A DNA stretch of 64,000 bases from Terramyces sp. JEL0728 (lineage: Eukaryota > Chytridiomycota > Chytridiomycetes > Rhizophydiales > Terramycetaceae), in contig JADIIU010000019.1 in assembly GCA_027603945.1 (NCBI GenBank), positions 1-64,000 of the forward strand. The letters are read 5' to 3'. The notes beneath the pieces were generated by a model. The model was given only the letters and a program-made list of their open reading frames with translations, was not told the origin of the DNA and made no database searches. Positions 34,730 through 45,776 of the stretch are shown in pieces (position 1 is the stretch's first letter; each line of letters opens with the position of its first letter). Made by a program: the position numbers and the translations under genes.

Positions 34730-36960
34730 ATGGAGAGTTCAAGTGAACACGATATAGGAAGCAGAGATAGCATACAAGACGTAGCTGGTGGAGAAAATAA
34801 TGTAAATAGTAAGGAGGAGGTGGCGAGTGCAGGAGGGCAAATTGAAGCAAAAACAGAAAAGGATGGAATAACAACAGACAAACACAAAAAGGAAAAGAGG
34901 AAAAAGAAAAAGAGAAAGGAAGACCAAGTACCCAGAGATGAGCGCGATCCACGGCACGAATTATTGCAAGATAAAATATTTGTGTTGAAATTACTGAAAT
35001 CGGATCCTCTAGTTCCAGAGATGGATTTAAAGCATCCAATGGTCAAAGTACATATTGTAGACATAAACACTGGGCAGTATTATCTTAAATCCAGCGATAG
35101 ATGCGTGTCATCAGTCTATGAACAAACAAATTTCATTCTCCCATTTCTATCAGATAGTTTCGACTTGGTATTAAACTCCACTAAAGCGCCTCATTGGAAT
35201 CAAACCATTTTACTCAATGAATTATACTTGCATTTATTGAAGAAAGATGTGCTGGTATTATTTGAGATTTTGGACTACGTGGACTCTGTAAAGCACCTCT
35301 GCAGGCAAATGGTTTTAATTTAGATATCCCGATGGATGGAAAAGAGTTTGCTGGGCATTCTTAAAAGTGGTTGGTGATGAACCAAATGCTGAAAAACTGG
35401 CCAGGTTACAGCTTTACAAATATCCATTCTCACTTTCTGCGATTCAAGATTTTCCCATTCCATATGTTTATCAATGCTACAAGAAGCAATGGAAGAGGTA
35501 TCCAGCAACAATGTATGTTGAACTCAACTATCACGATCCAATTTCTAAACGAAAAACAACTCATCCAAAGCAGCCATTAGACATAGAAATAGGTGCCATC
35601 ACAATCCAAGAACTGTTAAAAACGGATTCAGTGGTGAGCAAAGACTTTCCTTATATGTCAATGATGGCCCTGAATTCCATTTCCAAACAATGGAAAAGAA
35701 ATGAGAATGAAATCAATAGTCTTCCAAACAAATTGCTGTATAGAATAGAAACAGGATCTAAAGGAAGTTTTTCATGCGCATTCTCTAATATGGGGATATT
35801 CTTAGCTGTAGGATGTGTGAATACAAACACATTTCCCATAAAGATTTATGAATTAGAAACTGGTAAACGCATGGCTACACTTGATGGACATTTGGATTTG
35901 GTATATCAATTATGTTGGTCAAAAGATGACTCGGAACTCATATCTGCAAGCAGTGATGGTTCAGTACGAGTATGGAAGTTTTTATTAGATGGATCATGCG
36001 TGCTATCTGGCTTGTACATGCATCCGACATTTGTATATTCGGCAATCTTCCATCCTACATTGACGGAACCGGAATACATTGCGACAGCGTCGTACGATGG
36101 TGTAATTAGAATATGGGAACATTCAAAAAAGGCTGAACCAAGCAAAAAATTGCGAGGCCACACCGCAAATGTAAATACTCTTGTATTTAGTGAAGATGGC
36201 AGGAGAATATATTCTGGAGATGGGTCTGGAATACTTAAAATATGGAGTTCAGAAAAGCTAGACGGCAAAAAAGATTCTTTGAATTATGAATGTATTAAAA
36301 GCATAGATACATTGATGGGACACCCTATTCAGCATCTGCAAATGCATCCAACCAACAGAAAGCTGCTCGTTCAAACCATCGGGCCATTGTCCCATATCCT
36401 TGATACTAGAATCCATAGATTCTTGTCTCATTTCCAGGCACCTGTTGATACAAGCGTGTTACCACCACTGCTGAAAGACAATCAGTTCAAAATGACGAGC
36501 AATCAGCAGGTGAATTCTAATAGATTCATGAAATCTACTTTTTCTGCCTGCGGCACGTATTTGATTTCAGGATCATTAAAAGGCCAAGTGCATGTTTGGA
36601 AAACAGATACCGCAGGCTACGTCGGATCATATTCCTACCAGTCTCTTAGAAGCTGGCAAAAAGATTCTTTGCCAGTCGTAGATATATCTTTCCACCCATT
36701 GGACAATTATATCGCCTTCTCGATGTGGGGAGAAAAAGAACCGATTAGTATTTATTCCTACGATGAAGCTTTCCCAGACATCAAGAATGTAAATGGTTTT
36801 AATGTAGATTGAAACTGCAGAGATTGCAAAGACGAATCATTTGGACGTTGATTCCATAGTGGCAAAGAGTATGGCAAATCTCTATGTCGATGACAGGCGA
36901 AAAATTGAGAAAATATCATCTGCGAAAGCAGCCGACAGCTTTTTTATTCCTCTTAAATAA
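34730..36960 (+). CDS. AHI1: AHI1/Jouberin ciliary WD40 protein
   Basis: In animals AHI1 works at the ciliary transition zone. Exons are 34730..35304, 35324..36788 and 36808..36960 (730 aa). After a basic low-complexity N-terminus the family-specific region follows: LLQDKIFVLKLLKSDPLVPE, HPMVKVHIVDINTGQYY, VLVLFEILDY, then WAFLKVVGDE and the WD40 repeats from about residue 330 (FSCAFSNMGIFLAVGC, GHLDLVYQLCWSKDDSEL, GHTANVNTLVFSEDGRRI). No SH3 domain is present at the C-terminus, unlike human AHI1. The first intron is 19 nt with a GC donor (35305..35323); the second is a normal 19-nt intron. Confidence 0.92.
35305..35323 (+). other. 19-nt GC-AG intron
   Basis: First intron of AHI1, starting GCAAAT and ending TTTAATTTAG. 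It is the only phase-2 donor/acceptor pair that joins DSVKHLCR to YPDGWKRVCWAFLKVVG, a block conserved with human AHI1. GC-AG introns are known elsewhere but this one is extremely short. Confidence 0.75.
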
Positions 36961-37049
36961 TTTATTCAGATTAAATGTGCTCTTTCTCTTAAACACGTGA
37001 CTTGTGAAAAACGAAAAAATTGGATTTTCAATCTTCTATCATCAACAAA

Positions 37050-37335
37050 ATGCCACCATTCAGAACCTTCCTTGGAGCTCGCGTATGGCCTGGAAACTTT
37101 TTGAAACTCTACTTTCCATTCATTATTTCCGGATCAACAATTTACTTTTTAGTAGCAAGCACACACACCCAATTGATGGATGGTAACTAAATATTAATGG
37201 TAGCTCCTGACGACAAATGGGTTGGTATTTGGTATATTAATATTTAACTGTAGTGATAATGTTCGTGAATCGTCTGCTCAAACTGCAATGAAGCAAGAAG
37301 CTGAAAAGTATTTGAGAGAACACAAGAAACATTGA
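37050..37335 (+). CDS. ATP18: ATP synthase subunit j-like small mitochondrial protein
   Basis: Exons are 37050..37182, 37204..37231 and 37254..37335 (80 aa), with introns of 21 and 22 nt. The start MPPFRTFLGARVWPGNFLKL, then YFPFIISGSTIYFLV, resembles fungal subunit j/Atp18 (RxWPTPVLKPxWPFF-like) with one membrane span, and the polar tail is longer than in yeast. A second Fo accessory subunit (subunit e) is at the other end of the window. Alternative: another single-span respiratory-complex subunit. Confidence 0.5.
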
Positions 37336-37345
37336 ATGGAATAAA

Positions 37346-37485
37346 ATGGTTTTACAGCGTTATTTTGGATTTATTTATCAGGATGGAATGAAAAGAGGTG
37401 TTGGATATTTGTGCCCACAGCATTTGGTGTTTCTGGTTTAGTAGTTGAATATCGAGTTGATCAGACAGGACAGCTCTTGAATTGA
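37346..37485 (+). CDS. Possible single-span microprotein
   Basis: Two exons, 37346..37358 and 37382..37485, joined across a 23-nt GT-AG intron, give a 38-aa product starting MVLQRWNEKRCW and holding one hydrophobic span (IFVPTAFGVSGLVV). It begins 10 bp after the stop of the ATP18-like gene. Size and layout resemble tiny subunits of respiratory or translocase complexes, but I cannot name it. The intron-exon fit is the only evidence. Confidence 0.35.
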
Positions 37486-37554
37486 GCTGCACCTGTATTA
37501 TGATTCAAAATTGAGGTCAATTAAAAAACTTGAATTTTATTGCTGAATAATTAC

Positions 37555-39269
37555 TTACACTTTTGGTCCAGCTCCAAGAATTTCAGTGCTTGCTTTGTCT
37601 GCATAAGTCTTGAAGTTGTCATTGAAGAGACCAGCAAGCTTTTTGACAGTAGCGTGGTAAGATTCTTGAGTTCCTAACCAAGTCTTTGATGGATGCAAAA
37701 TGTCAGATGGGACACCAGTAACAGTCTTTGGAATAGACAAGTTGAAAGTAGGATAGTTTTCGTATTCAGCCTTTGCCAATTCACCATTGTGGATAGCATC
37801 AATGATGGCACGAGAGTATTTCAATGAGATTCTCTTGCCAACACCGTAAGCACCACCGTTCCATCCAGTGTTAATGAGCCAAGCATCTGCTTTGTGCTCC
37901 TTCATCTTTTCAGCCAACATAGTAGCATACTTGACAGGGTGCCAAACCAAGAATGGAGAACCAAAGCACGCACTATTGTTAGTAAAAATCTTACGAGAAG
38001 GTTGCTTGAGGTTCAGTAACACCCATTTCAGTACCAGCGACTTTAGCGGTATAACCACTAATGAAGTGGTACATGGCCTGTGCCGAGGAAAGTTTGGATA
38101 CTGGTGGGAGAACACCGAAAGCATCACAGGTCAAAAGGATGATGTTTGTTGGGTGTCCACCAACACATGGAAGTTTAGCATTTGGAATGTATTCGATTGG
38201 ATATGCGCAACGAGTGTTTTCAGTGATGGAGACATCGTTGTAATCGACAACACGAGTTAATGGATCATAGACAACATTTTCCAAAACTGATCCGAATTTG
38301 ATTGCATTGTAAATCTCAGGTTCCTTTTCTTGTGATAGGTCGATAGTCTTTGCATAGCAACCGCCTTCGATGTTAAAGATACCATCGTCAGACCAGCAGT
38401 GTTCGTCATCACCAATGAGGAAACGGTGTGGGTCAGCAGAAAGAGTGGTTTTACCAGTACCCGAAAGACCAAAGAAGACAGAAACATCTCCTTTTGGACC
38501 TTCATTTGCAGAGGAGTGGAGGGAAAGCACACCACGCTTTGGCATCAAGTAGTGCATGACGGTAAAGATACCCTTTTTCATTTCACCAGCATATTGAGTG
38601 CCGAGGATTACCATTTCCTTTCTATCAAAGTTGAGGGAAACAGAAGTTGTAGATGTCATGCCAGTAGTAAATCTGTTTGCAGGGAATCCACCAGCGTTGA
38701 AGATTGTGAAATCTGGCTCGCCGAAATCAGCCAATTCTTGTGCAGTTGGGCGGATCAACATGTTGTTCATGAAAAGAGCGTGGTAGGCTCTAGCACAGAC
38801 AACTCTGACTTTGATTTGGTACTTTTTGTCCCAGCCAGCAAACCCATCGAATACGTAGAGCTTTTCACGAGTATTCAAATAATCGATTGCACGTTCACGG
38901 TTCACCATGAAAGAGTTTTCAACCATTTTGAAGTTAACAGGTCCCCACTATCGGTTAATCGTTGTAGCATACCCAGACATCGTTGGTAGTAGATGGTTCA
39001 TCGACAATTCTCTTGTCTCTTGGAGATCTGCCGGTTTTGGCACCAGAGCTGGTAACGAGAGCGCCAGATGAGGTAAGAGCAGTACCCTTTTCATACTTTA
39101 AGGCTTCTTCGTATAAAACAGAAGGACTTCCTAAAGATTAACGAGAATTACCGTTGCGAATGATAGGCTTGGTAAAATCGATACGAGCATCTCTGTGGAG
39201 CTGTTCATGAATAACATCGTGATATTCGACTTCACCGTCAGTATTAGTAGTAAATGCAGCGTTGGACAT
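37555..39269 (-). CDS. PCK1: Phosphoenolpyruvate carboxykinase (ATP)
   Basis: First committed step of gluconeogenesis: oxaloacetate plus ATP to PEP plus CO2. Exons are 39152..39269, 38973..39130, 37994..38947 and 37555..37971 (548 aa), with introns of 21, 25 and 22 nt. ATP-type signatures are all present: [36 protein letters not shown], the P-loop [14 protein letters not shown], and [20 protein letters not shown]. Animals carry only the unrelated GTP form, so this supports a fungal affinity and suggests growth on two-carbon or lipid carbon is possible. Confidence 0.98.
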
Positions 39270-39989
39270 TCCGAAAACAATAATGAAAAAATTTCATCTG
39301 CTGTTTCGTTTTTATAATATTTTCTGCAGCTCGTGATTTTACCTACGCCACATTTCTTCCTTCCTCAAGAATGGTGATTATGATGATTGAGCGATAAAAA
39401 TGAGCAGCAAATTTTGACTAAACGGGAAAATCAAGGATGGTAGGACTAAAGAGCAAGTTCAAATCAATTTTTCCCCCGTCTGAGTTGTGAATTCATTTTT
39501 CTTTTGTATTATCCGCAACAGGGCACTAAAAAGGAAGGAGAGCCAAAACCTTCGACCTGCAGACCAACAAAACACATGACAAACGGGCATTCCACAGTGA
39601 TTGATTAAAAAAAGATTGATGTGCTTTGGCGCCAGAGATTGATGCATTAGACATCTAATTTTCATGCAGATTAAACAAACGAACGAGCGAGAAATTTCAA
39701 GCAAACCAACGACCCTTGCGAAATAGTAGGAAACCCTTCGGTCAGAATACATATAAAAACTTGAGCTAATATATTCGCCATTCTGTTAGTTGGTGTATAT
39801 TAATCGGCGGCCATCTTCCATCATCATGATACCCGAGTTTCATGAGCATAAAATACAAGCGGGTTTTTTATTTTACAAACAGCCATTCGATGCCAAATGG
39901 TTTCAGAAACAGTAATACCGCCTTGCACTAGCATTGGATTACATTGAAAAATCCACCTAGATTTTTGTTTCCAAGTTACTAATCACAGT
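39270..39989. other. Intergenic spacer upstream of PCK1
   Basis: 720 bp between the divergent starts of PCK1 and the DUF1279 gene, the second longest gap in the window. It holds GC-richer islands and several short palindrome-like stretches, consistent with a regulated promoter for a gluconeogenic gene. I found no exon chain or RNA gene. An open 97-codon frame on the minus strand (39459..39752) shows no protein-like pattern. Confidence 0.45.
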
Positions 39990-40394
39990 ATGAAAACATT
40001 TGTGCAGCAAGTTGGAGAACTTTCCCAAAAATACGGAGTCGCTTGGTTAGTTGTAAATCAGGTACTAGGCTGGATTACTTATTTGTTGATTTATGCGTTG
40101 CTCATATTTACCGAAATTGATATCCTGGCTTACTTTGCCAAGTACAGATTTACACAGAAATTGATTGCAAATCTAAGTCCGTCAGCGGGAAATTTAGCCT
40201 TGGCATTTGCGATAAATAGACTAGGAACTCCTGTTAGGCTTGTATTAACAACAGCGCTAATGCCTTATTGTGCCCCTCCAATCAACAGATTTGTGAACCC
40301 GCTACTCGTAAGAATGGGACTCTACCGGCCAGCTCCAGTAGCAGAGAACGATCCTGATTATCCCGGGGTTGAAGAAATAAAAAAGAATCAATAA
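39990..40394 (+). CDS. DUF1279/FAM210-like membrane protein
   Basis: Single exon, 134 aa. A helix with KYGVAWLVVNQVLGWITYLL leads into one membrane span. The second half LALAFAINRLGTPVRLVLTT, then ALMPYCAPPI, resembles the DUF1279 ending (PLRxPxTxxLTP). FAM210/Nat2 proteins of this family sit in the mitochondrial inner membrane. There is a short acidic-proline tail. Function in fungi is poorly known. Confidence 0.6.
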   Translation: MKTFVQQVGELSQKYGVAWLVVNQVLGWITYLLIYALLIFTEIDILAYFAKYRFTQKLIANLSPSAGNLALAFAINRLGTPVRLVLTTALMPYCAPPINRFVNPLLVRMGLYRPAPVAENDPDYPGVEEIKKNQ

Positions 40395-40517
40395 AGATCA
40401 AGTTTTAATACAGTAGTTAAATTCAAAAGGTTTATTAATACAAAAGCCAATTTTACAAACAAATCTTGGGATATCATCTGGAGATGAAAGCGTGGATTTC
40501 TTGATATTCATTCAAAG

Positions 40518-41581
40518 TTAAAGAGAAAATACCTTTTGGACTTTTAACAGCTTTGCAATTGAATCAAAATCAATGTTGAATATGGACAAGAAATTCCACT
40601 GGTCCAGGGAATATAGACAGGCGGCAAGAACCACCGACGGCTTCTCGATGCAGTGCTCTTTGTGCAATAGAATCGAGCTGATCAATGGATGTAGCTTGAC
40701 TTCAATTGAAGATCTGGTAACATTGGAGGCTGCATATGGCTTGACTCTGGGATCTGGTAACCCCAATGAATTTAACAGTTCGTGCAATATGGAATACGGC
40801 GTAACACATGTCAACTCCCAATCCAAGCAGCCAGTAACCTTACGCTCCATTCTCTAATATTAATGGTATTAACCTTGATTTCGCTAACAGTAAATTTGAA
40901 CTGCGACATTGAAATCATATCGTTTGTGCTGGGATCGGCCAATTCTTCTACCAATTTACCAGAAATGTAAACACAGGTCGTCGCCAATAAATAGAGCTGC
41001 TTTCTCAGGTTTACTTTGGTCTTTGAAAGGTATCTGTCAAAGATGTTGATTGCCATGTATTTGGTTTCGGGTATAAACCGTAGCTTTTGACAACTATCAT
41101 GCATCCAATTCAGAATTTCTTTGTTAAAATTAATATTACCAATTCTCTGGTCATACTTTTTGGCAATAGTCACCAGATAGCCTCTTGGTATCAACTTTTC
41201 CAATTCTATATTGAGCAAGCAGGTGAGCTGTTTTGTTGGTTCAAACCACTTGATCTTCCTTTCTGATACCGGAGATGGTATTAGCAATGGCGGATAACAC
41301 TCAACAGGCGTTCTAGGCGACATTTGGCCGTATTGAAACGACGATGTTTGGTATTGATATATTTGCAAGTGCGGGATTTGTTTAACTTGGAAATGGGGCT
41401 GGGATATAGACTGCATAGCGCTACAATACTCTTGCTGGCGGTATTGATTGATCTGTTCTTTTACTACTATATTTTCGATCGATGGGATGTAGTCAGCCTG
41501 AGACAGAGGTGACGGCAGCAGTGATTCCTGAACCCGAAGCTTTTTAGACGGCACTACAACTTCATTTCTAGAGCGTTTCAT
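40518..41581 (-). CDS. D-type-like cyclin
   Basis: Cell-cycle cyclin. Exons are 40874..41581 and 40518..40853 (347 aa), with a 20-nt intron. The first cyclin box lies around residues 160-260 (EILNWMHDSCQKLRFIPETK, AINIFDRYLSKTKVNLRKQL, then YLLATTCVYISGKLVEE). The KVTGCLDWELTCVTPYSILHE segment after the intron is typical of D-type and related cyclins. The N-terminal 130 residues are Q/P/S-rich, with no obvious destruction box. The 3' end is uncertain: a possible 20-nt GT...TG intron (40513..40532) would replace the last five residues by NEYQEIHAFISR and move the stop to 40474. Confidence 0.78.
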
Positions 41582-41948
41582 GGCGGTAGTATCCAGTAGA
41601 GAAATTTTCCAACACAGAAACCCGTGTGTTGTTGCTTCATTTTCGCTCGCCACTCTCCTTTTGCGTTGGGCCGTTTCAGAAACCTCTGGTGATTAGAAAA
41701 AGTAGAATTAAATCGATTTAAATGAGAGAAACTCTCTGAGGATAGGGTTTTATTCTATTACGGGTTTCTGCTTTCTGCTGAGCAGCGGAGAACTCGTCTT
41801 GACTTTATCGGAAGCAAAGTCATCACTAGGCTTCGAACCGACCCAAAATGATCTTTGAATGAAAATTTGTGAAACCAGCAATTGTGGGAGATCATTTAAT
41901 CAAAAAATAATGAGAAAAGGTATGCTTGAATCGTAAACTAATATTTCA
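41582..41948. other. Intergenic spacer between cyclin and CDC25
   Basis: 367 bp between two minus-strand genes. An open frame runs upstream of the cyclin ATG without another ATG, so a further 5' exon is possible. On the minus strand GGTTCGAAGCC near 41830 matches the tRNA B-box consensus, but I could not build a cloverleaf around it. Confidence 0.4.
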
Positions 41949-43467
41949 TTATCGAAGAAACCCTTCTGAAAAACATTTTCTAAATTGTCTCTTCTGCAAG
42001 CACATTCCTTCCTTACATTCTTGAACAAAGCGTGGGTCATTCATTTCAATATAGTTCATAGGAGTGCAGCGGATCTAAGGTTAGCTATATTTACCGTGTG
42101 CTGGCCGTAAAAGTCTCTGTAGCCTCCTTTGAGTATATAGATATCAGGATAATTTAGTTTGGGGTAAAAGTCACGATTCAAGTTTCTATCTATGCTTCTA
42201 AAATGCAGAGCCCTGCCATTAACAACAGTTACATTTGGGGAGCTCTTTGAATAGAGTATTCGCAATGAAATACAATTGCTATCTTTTTCAGAGTGAGCTT
42301 GGAAAAGAATCTCTTTTCTATTTCTTCGACCGTAGTAATATTGATTGCAGACTCAATGTGACCGCCTTGGTATTCGTATGGGTATCGACAGTCGACCAAG
42401 TAAAACTCGTCCATCTTTTCAGAAAATTGCCCATTAATAATATTTACAAGCTAGCTTAAATTAAACTTACTGTATTGGCAGTTATTCTTCGGATCATATC
42501 TTTTCCGTCTTCAATGATACTTGGCAAAATAGGAACCGGCTGGGAGAATAGATCGTCAGGAGGGGGATGTAGCACATTTTGATTTAGCACAGTCATGTTT
42601 TCGGCACCATTGAATGTCATTGAACGACGGATTTTACGAGGTGGGATATTGGAGTTGGAGTTTGACCTTACAAGGCCAATTGCTACACGCTCCGAGTCGG
42701 GTTCATCTTCACACTTTCTTCTAATTCCAATAGATACCTAATATCAGCAACTAGCTATCTATTTTGTCTTGGAAACAAAAAAGATTGATGCAAGACTTAC
42801 ATCCTGGACAGAGTGCTGTTTCGCTAGACCGGCGGCTTTACGGTGGTTCCAATGTGAAACCTTCATTCTACGGTTAGAAAATCATTACTTGTTGAACTGT
42901 GTAAAGTCCGACAAACCAATTGGTCGAGGAGGTTTCATTTGATTCTGGTCTTTAAACTTGAGGGTAGACTTCTTTTTTGGTGAACATAGCGGAGACTGGT
43001 TGTATTCGTTGCTGTTTTTGAAGGGATTTGGAGACTCTTTTGTTAGAGAGCTTTTCGTGTTTATATCCAAATCTAGCAAAAGATCTCTGAATTTAAAAGA
43101 TGGGCTAAATTCAGGCTTGGGGTTTATTTTCTTATCCTTGAACAATCTTGTTGGAACTTTGGGGGTATCTGGCAGCGGAGATCCAATGTTGGAAGAAGCA
43201 GTTGAATTCGCTGGTGAAGTGCTCAATATAGATACGTCCGAAGGAGAATCGACAGACTTTGAAAGGATGTCCAATAAACATCTGCGAGGAGTCTTGGTAT
43301 CCACACTACGTTAATACACGAAATTACTCTGGAGCGACAAGCAGGTTTTCTTCTAATTCATGTGCTAGTTGTGAGATAGGAGAATGAGAATGTAAATTAT
43401 TCATCAAGTTCATTTCTGGTTTCAAGACTGCTGGGTCTGGGGTAACTGCGAAGCTTTTATACGACAT
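41949..43467 (-). CDS. CDC25: M-phase inducer phosphatase Cdc25
   Basis: Dual-specificity phosphatase that activates cyclin-dependent kinase. Exons are 43328..43467, 42889..43305, 42801..42867, 42471..42737, 42234..42450, 42095..42213 and 41949..42074 (450 aa). The rhodanese-fold catalytic domain is clear: FYLVDCRYPYEYQGGHI, the active-site loop HCEYSIQR (family HCEFSxxR, catalytic C and R present), then YPKLNYPDIYILKGGYRDFY. The N-terminal half is unstructured with many S/T-P sites, as expected for regulation by Cdk1 and checkpoint kinases. Five introns are 20-22 nt; the third is 63 nt, the longest in the window. Confidence 0.94.
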
Positions 43468-43685
43468 TTTGATATTTTCTGATTTATCTGTTTATTAATA
43501 TGATCTTTTACCTTGTAATCGGTCTCACACCTGGTTGCGTTTGTGATGTAAAGAGATGAGTTTTCGTGGTAAACAAACAATTTCTAGTTTCGGACACTGT
43601 TACTACTATTTTTCTTCGCGTTGTAGGTTGAAGTTACTTTGTGTGGCTTGGATGTTTTCTACGCGTTGCTCTTTGATATTTTGAA

Positions 43686-44778
43686 ATGGACAGCTGTAGT
43701 GTGTGTAAAGAATCGATAATTGGGACGCATATAGCTACTTCGACTGACAAGTATCACAGCGAATGTTTCAGATGCCACCATTGTTTGCAAGGTTATTATT
43801 CAGTAACTGAGAGAATTCAAAGATAATGTGTTTTTTGAAGAGGAGGCCCATTTTTATTGTGAAGAAGACCATGCAATGCTATATTTGTACTCTATATTGA
43901 TAGTAGAGCAAGGTGTGGAAAGTGTGCAGAAGTAATTCAGGGGAAATGTATAAATGCATTGGACAACAAATGGCATATCGAGCATTTTGTATGGTATCCG
44001 ACCTTAATATCAGCGAAAATTGTGGCAGATCACTGGTTGGGACCAATTTTGTTCGAAAAGATGACAAGCCGTATTGCAAGCTGTGCCCAACAGACAAGGA
44101 ACAAGCAAAACAAAAGAAAATGGGTAGCCAATGATTAATGGAAGAGGAATACACTGATTTTTGCGAACAGTGCAAGCTGCCGATTCAAGTTATACCGTTG
44201 GTTTATAAAGGAAAAAAGTTCCATCCAAACCACTTTCACTGCATCCAGTGCGAGGCACCACTCGATTCAAAATCCAGAGAATTCAATGGCGACCTCTATT
44301 GCTTTACAGATTATGAAAAATTAATATCGCAAGTTTGTCATAGTTGCAGATCGCCCATCATTGGAGTGACAGTCAGCGCTCTAGGAAGAGTGTATCACCC
44401 AGAGCACTTTGTGTGTACTAAATGTGACAAACCCTTCAACGGGACCCAATATTTTGAAGATGAAGGAAAACCATATTGTGAATTACACTACAAAGAAGTA
44501 ACCGGCGCGTTATGCCAATTCTGCAGGAAAGCAGTCAAAGGAAACAGTATTTGCTAACTGATATAGTCATTTCTGCACTCGGATCCAAGTGGTGTGAAGC
44601 CCACTTTATGTGCATGGGATGCTTTGCACCGCTGAACGATTTTGAAAGAAGCAAATTCATGGATTTCGATACCAAACCATTCTGTAGGAGATGCTTCGAC
44701 AAGCTGCCTTCAGATACAAAGAGGAATATAAAGAAATACGCGGAATCTGAAAAAAAATATCTACCAACACCTGCATAA
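43686..44778 (+). CDS. PINCH/LIMS-like five-LIM adaptor
   Basis: Exons are 43686..43791, 43814..43886, 43907..43993, 44014..44123, 44145..44546 and 44567..44778 (329 aa), with introns of 22, 20, 20, 21 and 20 nt. Five LIM domains run in tandem (starting CSVCKESI, CGKCAEVI, CEQCKLPI, CHSCRSPI, CQFCRKAV), each with the C-x2-C...H-x2-C-x2-C...C-x2-C/H/D zinc pattern. The C-terminus CFDKLPSDTKRNIKKYAESE matches the PINCH tail (CFEKFP..LKKRLKK). Length and domain count equal human PINCH1 (325 aa). In animals PINCH links ILK and parvin to integrins and to actin. Confidence 0.85.
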
Positions 44779-44795
44779 TAAAAGAATGTTTTGTT

Positions 44796-45723
44796 TTATT
44801 TGTTGGCCAATTCATCACCAACCTTGTCTAAAAGTTAATTGTAAACTTACAGGCCAAAATAGCAGGCCAATCAATTTTCGTTTTGGTGATTGGAAGAGCT
44901 CTTCTTAGAGCTTTAAAGGTGGCAACTGCACTATCGGCAAATGCATTATTGATGGCTATCTGGAATTTGGCTTCAACTTTTTGAATTTGCTTTACAATTT
45001 CCGCTGCGTCCTATTGTTAATAAAAGTTACGGCTGATGGTAAATCTGCTTCGCTTTCCTTGTGTGTGTTAAGCTGGACATTTCCGTCTTCATAATAATGA
45101 ATTTGAGCTCTGATGGACGCAGTCAATCTTGATTTTGAAAGCACCCACGATGATCTTAGTCTTCCAGCCCTGGCGTTATTCCATACTTACCAGAAATTGT
45201 TTGGATTGTACTTGTTTCCAACAATATGAATGACAATATTATCTTCAGATACAAACACAGACGAAATTCCTGAAGGATAGTAAGTTGCAACATAATCTGC
45301 AACTGCTTCGTCAATGGCGTTCCTGGCTTTTGCCCACTTATCATCAAATGTAGGTGCGTCGGCATCAACCCTAGTTGCAGTCTATATCAAATTAATTGTA
45401 CTTGGCGCATATGATCGATTTTATAAGTTGCCAAAGTCCTTGGGTCGTAAACCAATCCGTTTCCAATATGAGCTTCAGGAGCCAAAATCAACTGCAATTA
45501 AATAATTCAAACTTCATATTCAGCATCCGGCAATTTGATAGGAATTGATTGTTCCTTGTTGTGAGATTCAAATGTTGGAATCAGCTGCGCCAACTGTTGT
45601 TTATCTTCAACGATTCCGCGAATATCTGATCAACAAGAAAATACCATTGTAAACATCGCTAATCTGGCCAGGTGGACTGTGCAGCAAAAAGTCTTGGAGT
45701 ATTTCTCCTGCTTCTGATTGCAT
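44796..45723 (-). CDS. CAP1: F-actin capping protein alpha subunit
   Basis: Caps barbed ends of actin filaments with its beta partner. Exons are 45645..45723, 45513..45625, 45402..45491, 45191..45381, 45031..45169, 44851..45010 and 44796..44827 (267 aa), with six introns of 19-23 nt. Family blocks: LHSPPGQISDVYNDIR at the start, ISSVFVSEDNIVIHIVG, NPNNFWAGRLRSSW, IRAQIHYYEDGNVQL, and the actin-binding tail ALRRALPITKTKIDW then YKVGDEL. The rebuilt protein is collinear with yeast Cap1. Its start is 53 bp from divergent UBC8. Confidence 0.95.
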
Positions 45724-45776
45724 CTTTCTTGCAAGTTTTTTGGCGTGACTTTTTTGGTAACCCACCGCGAAATCTA

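Noticed and set aside
39459..39752. 97-codon minus-strand frame upstream of PCK1
   Set aside because: Biased composition, no conserved pattern and no neighbouring exons; most likely chance in a promoter region.
41800..41840. GGTTCGAAGCC on the minus strand next to GTGATGA (tRNA B-box or box C of a snoRNA)
   Set aside because: The T-arm does not pair well, no acceptor stem is found, and there is no box D (CTGA) at suitable distance.
42885..43304. Independent gene starting at 43304
   Set aside because: It has no ATG of its own and joins CDC25 upstream and downstream through mini-introns in frame.
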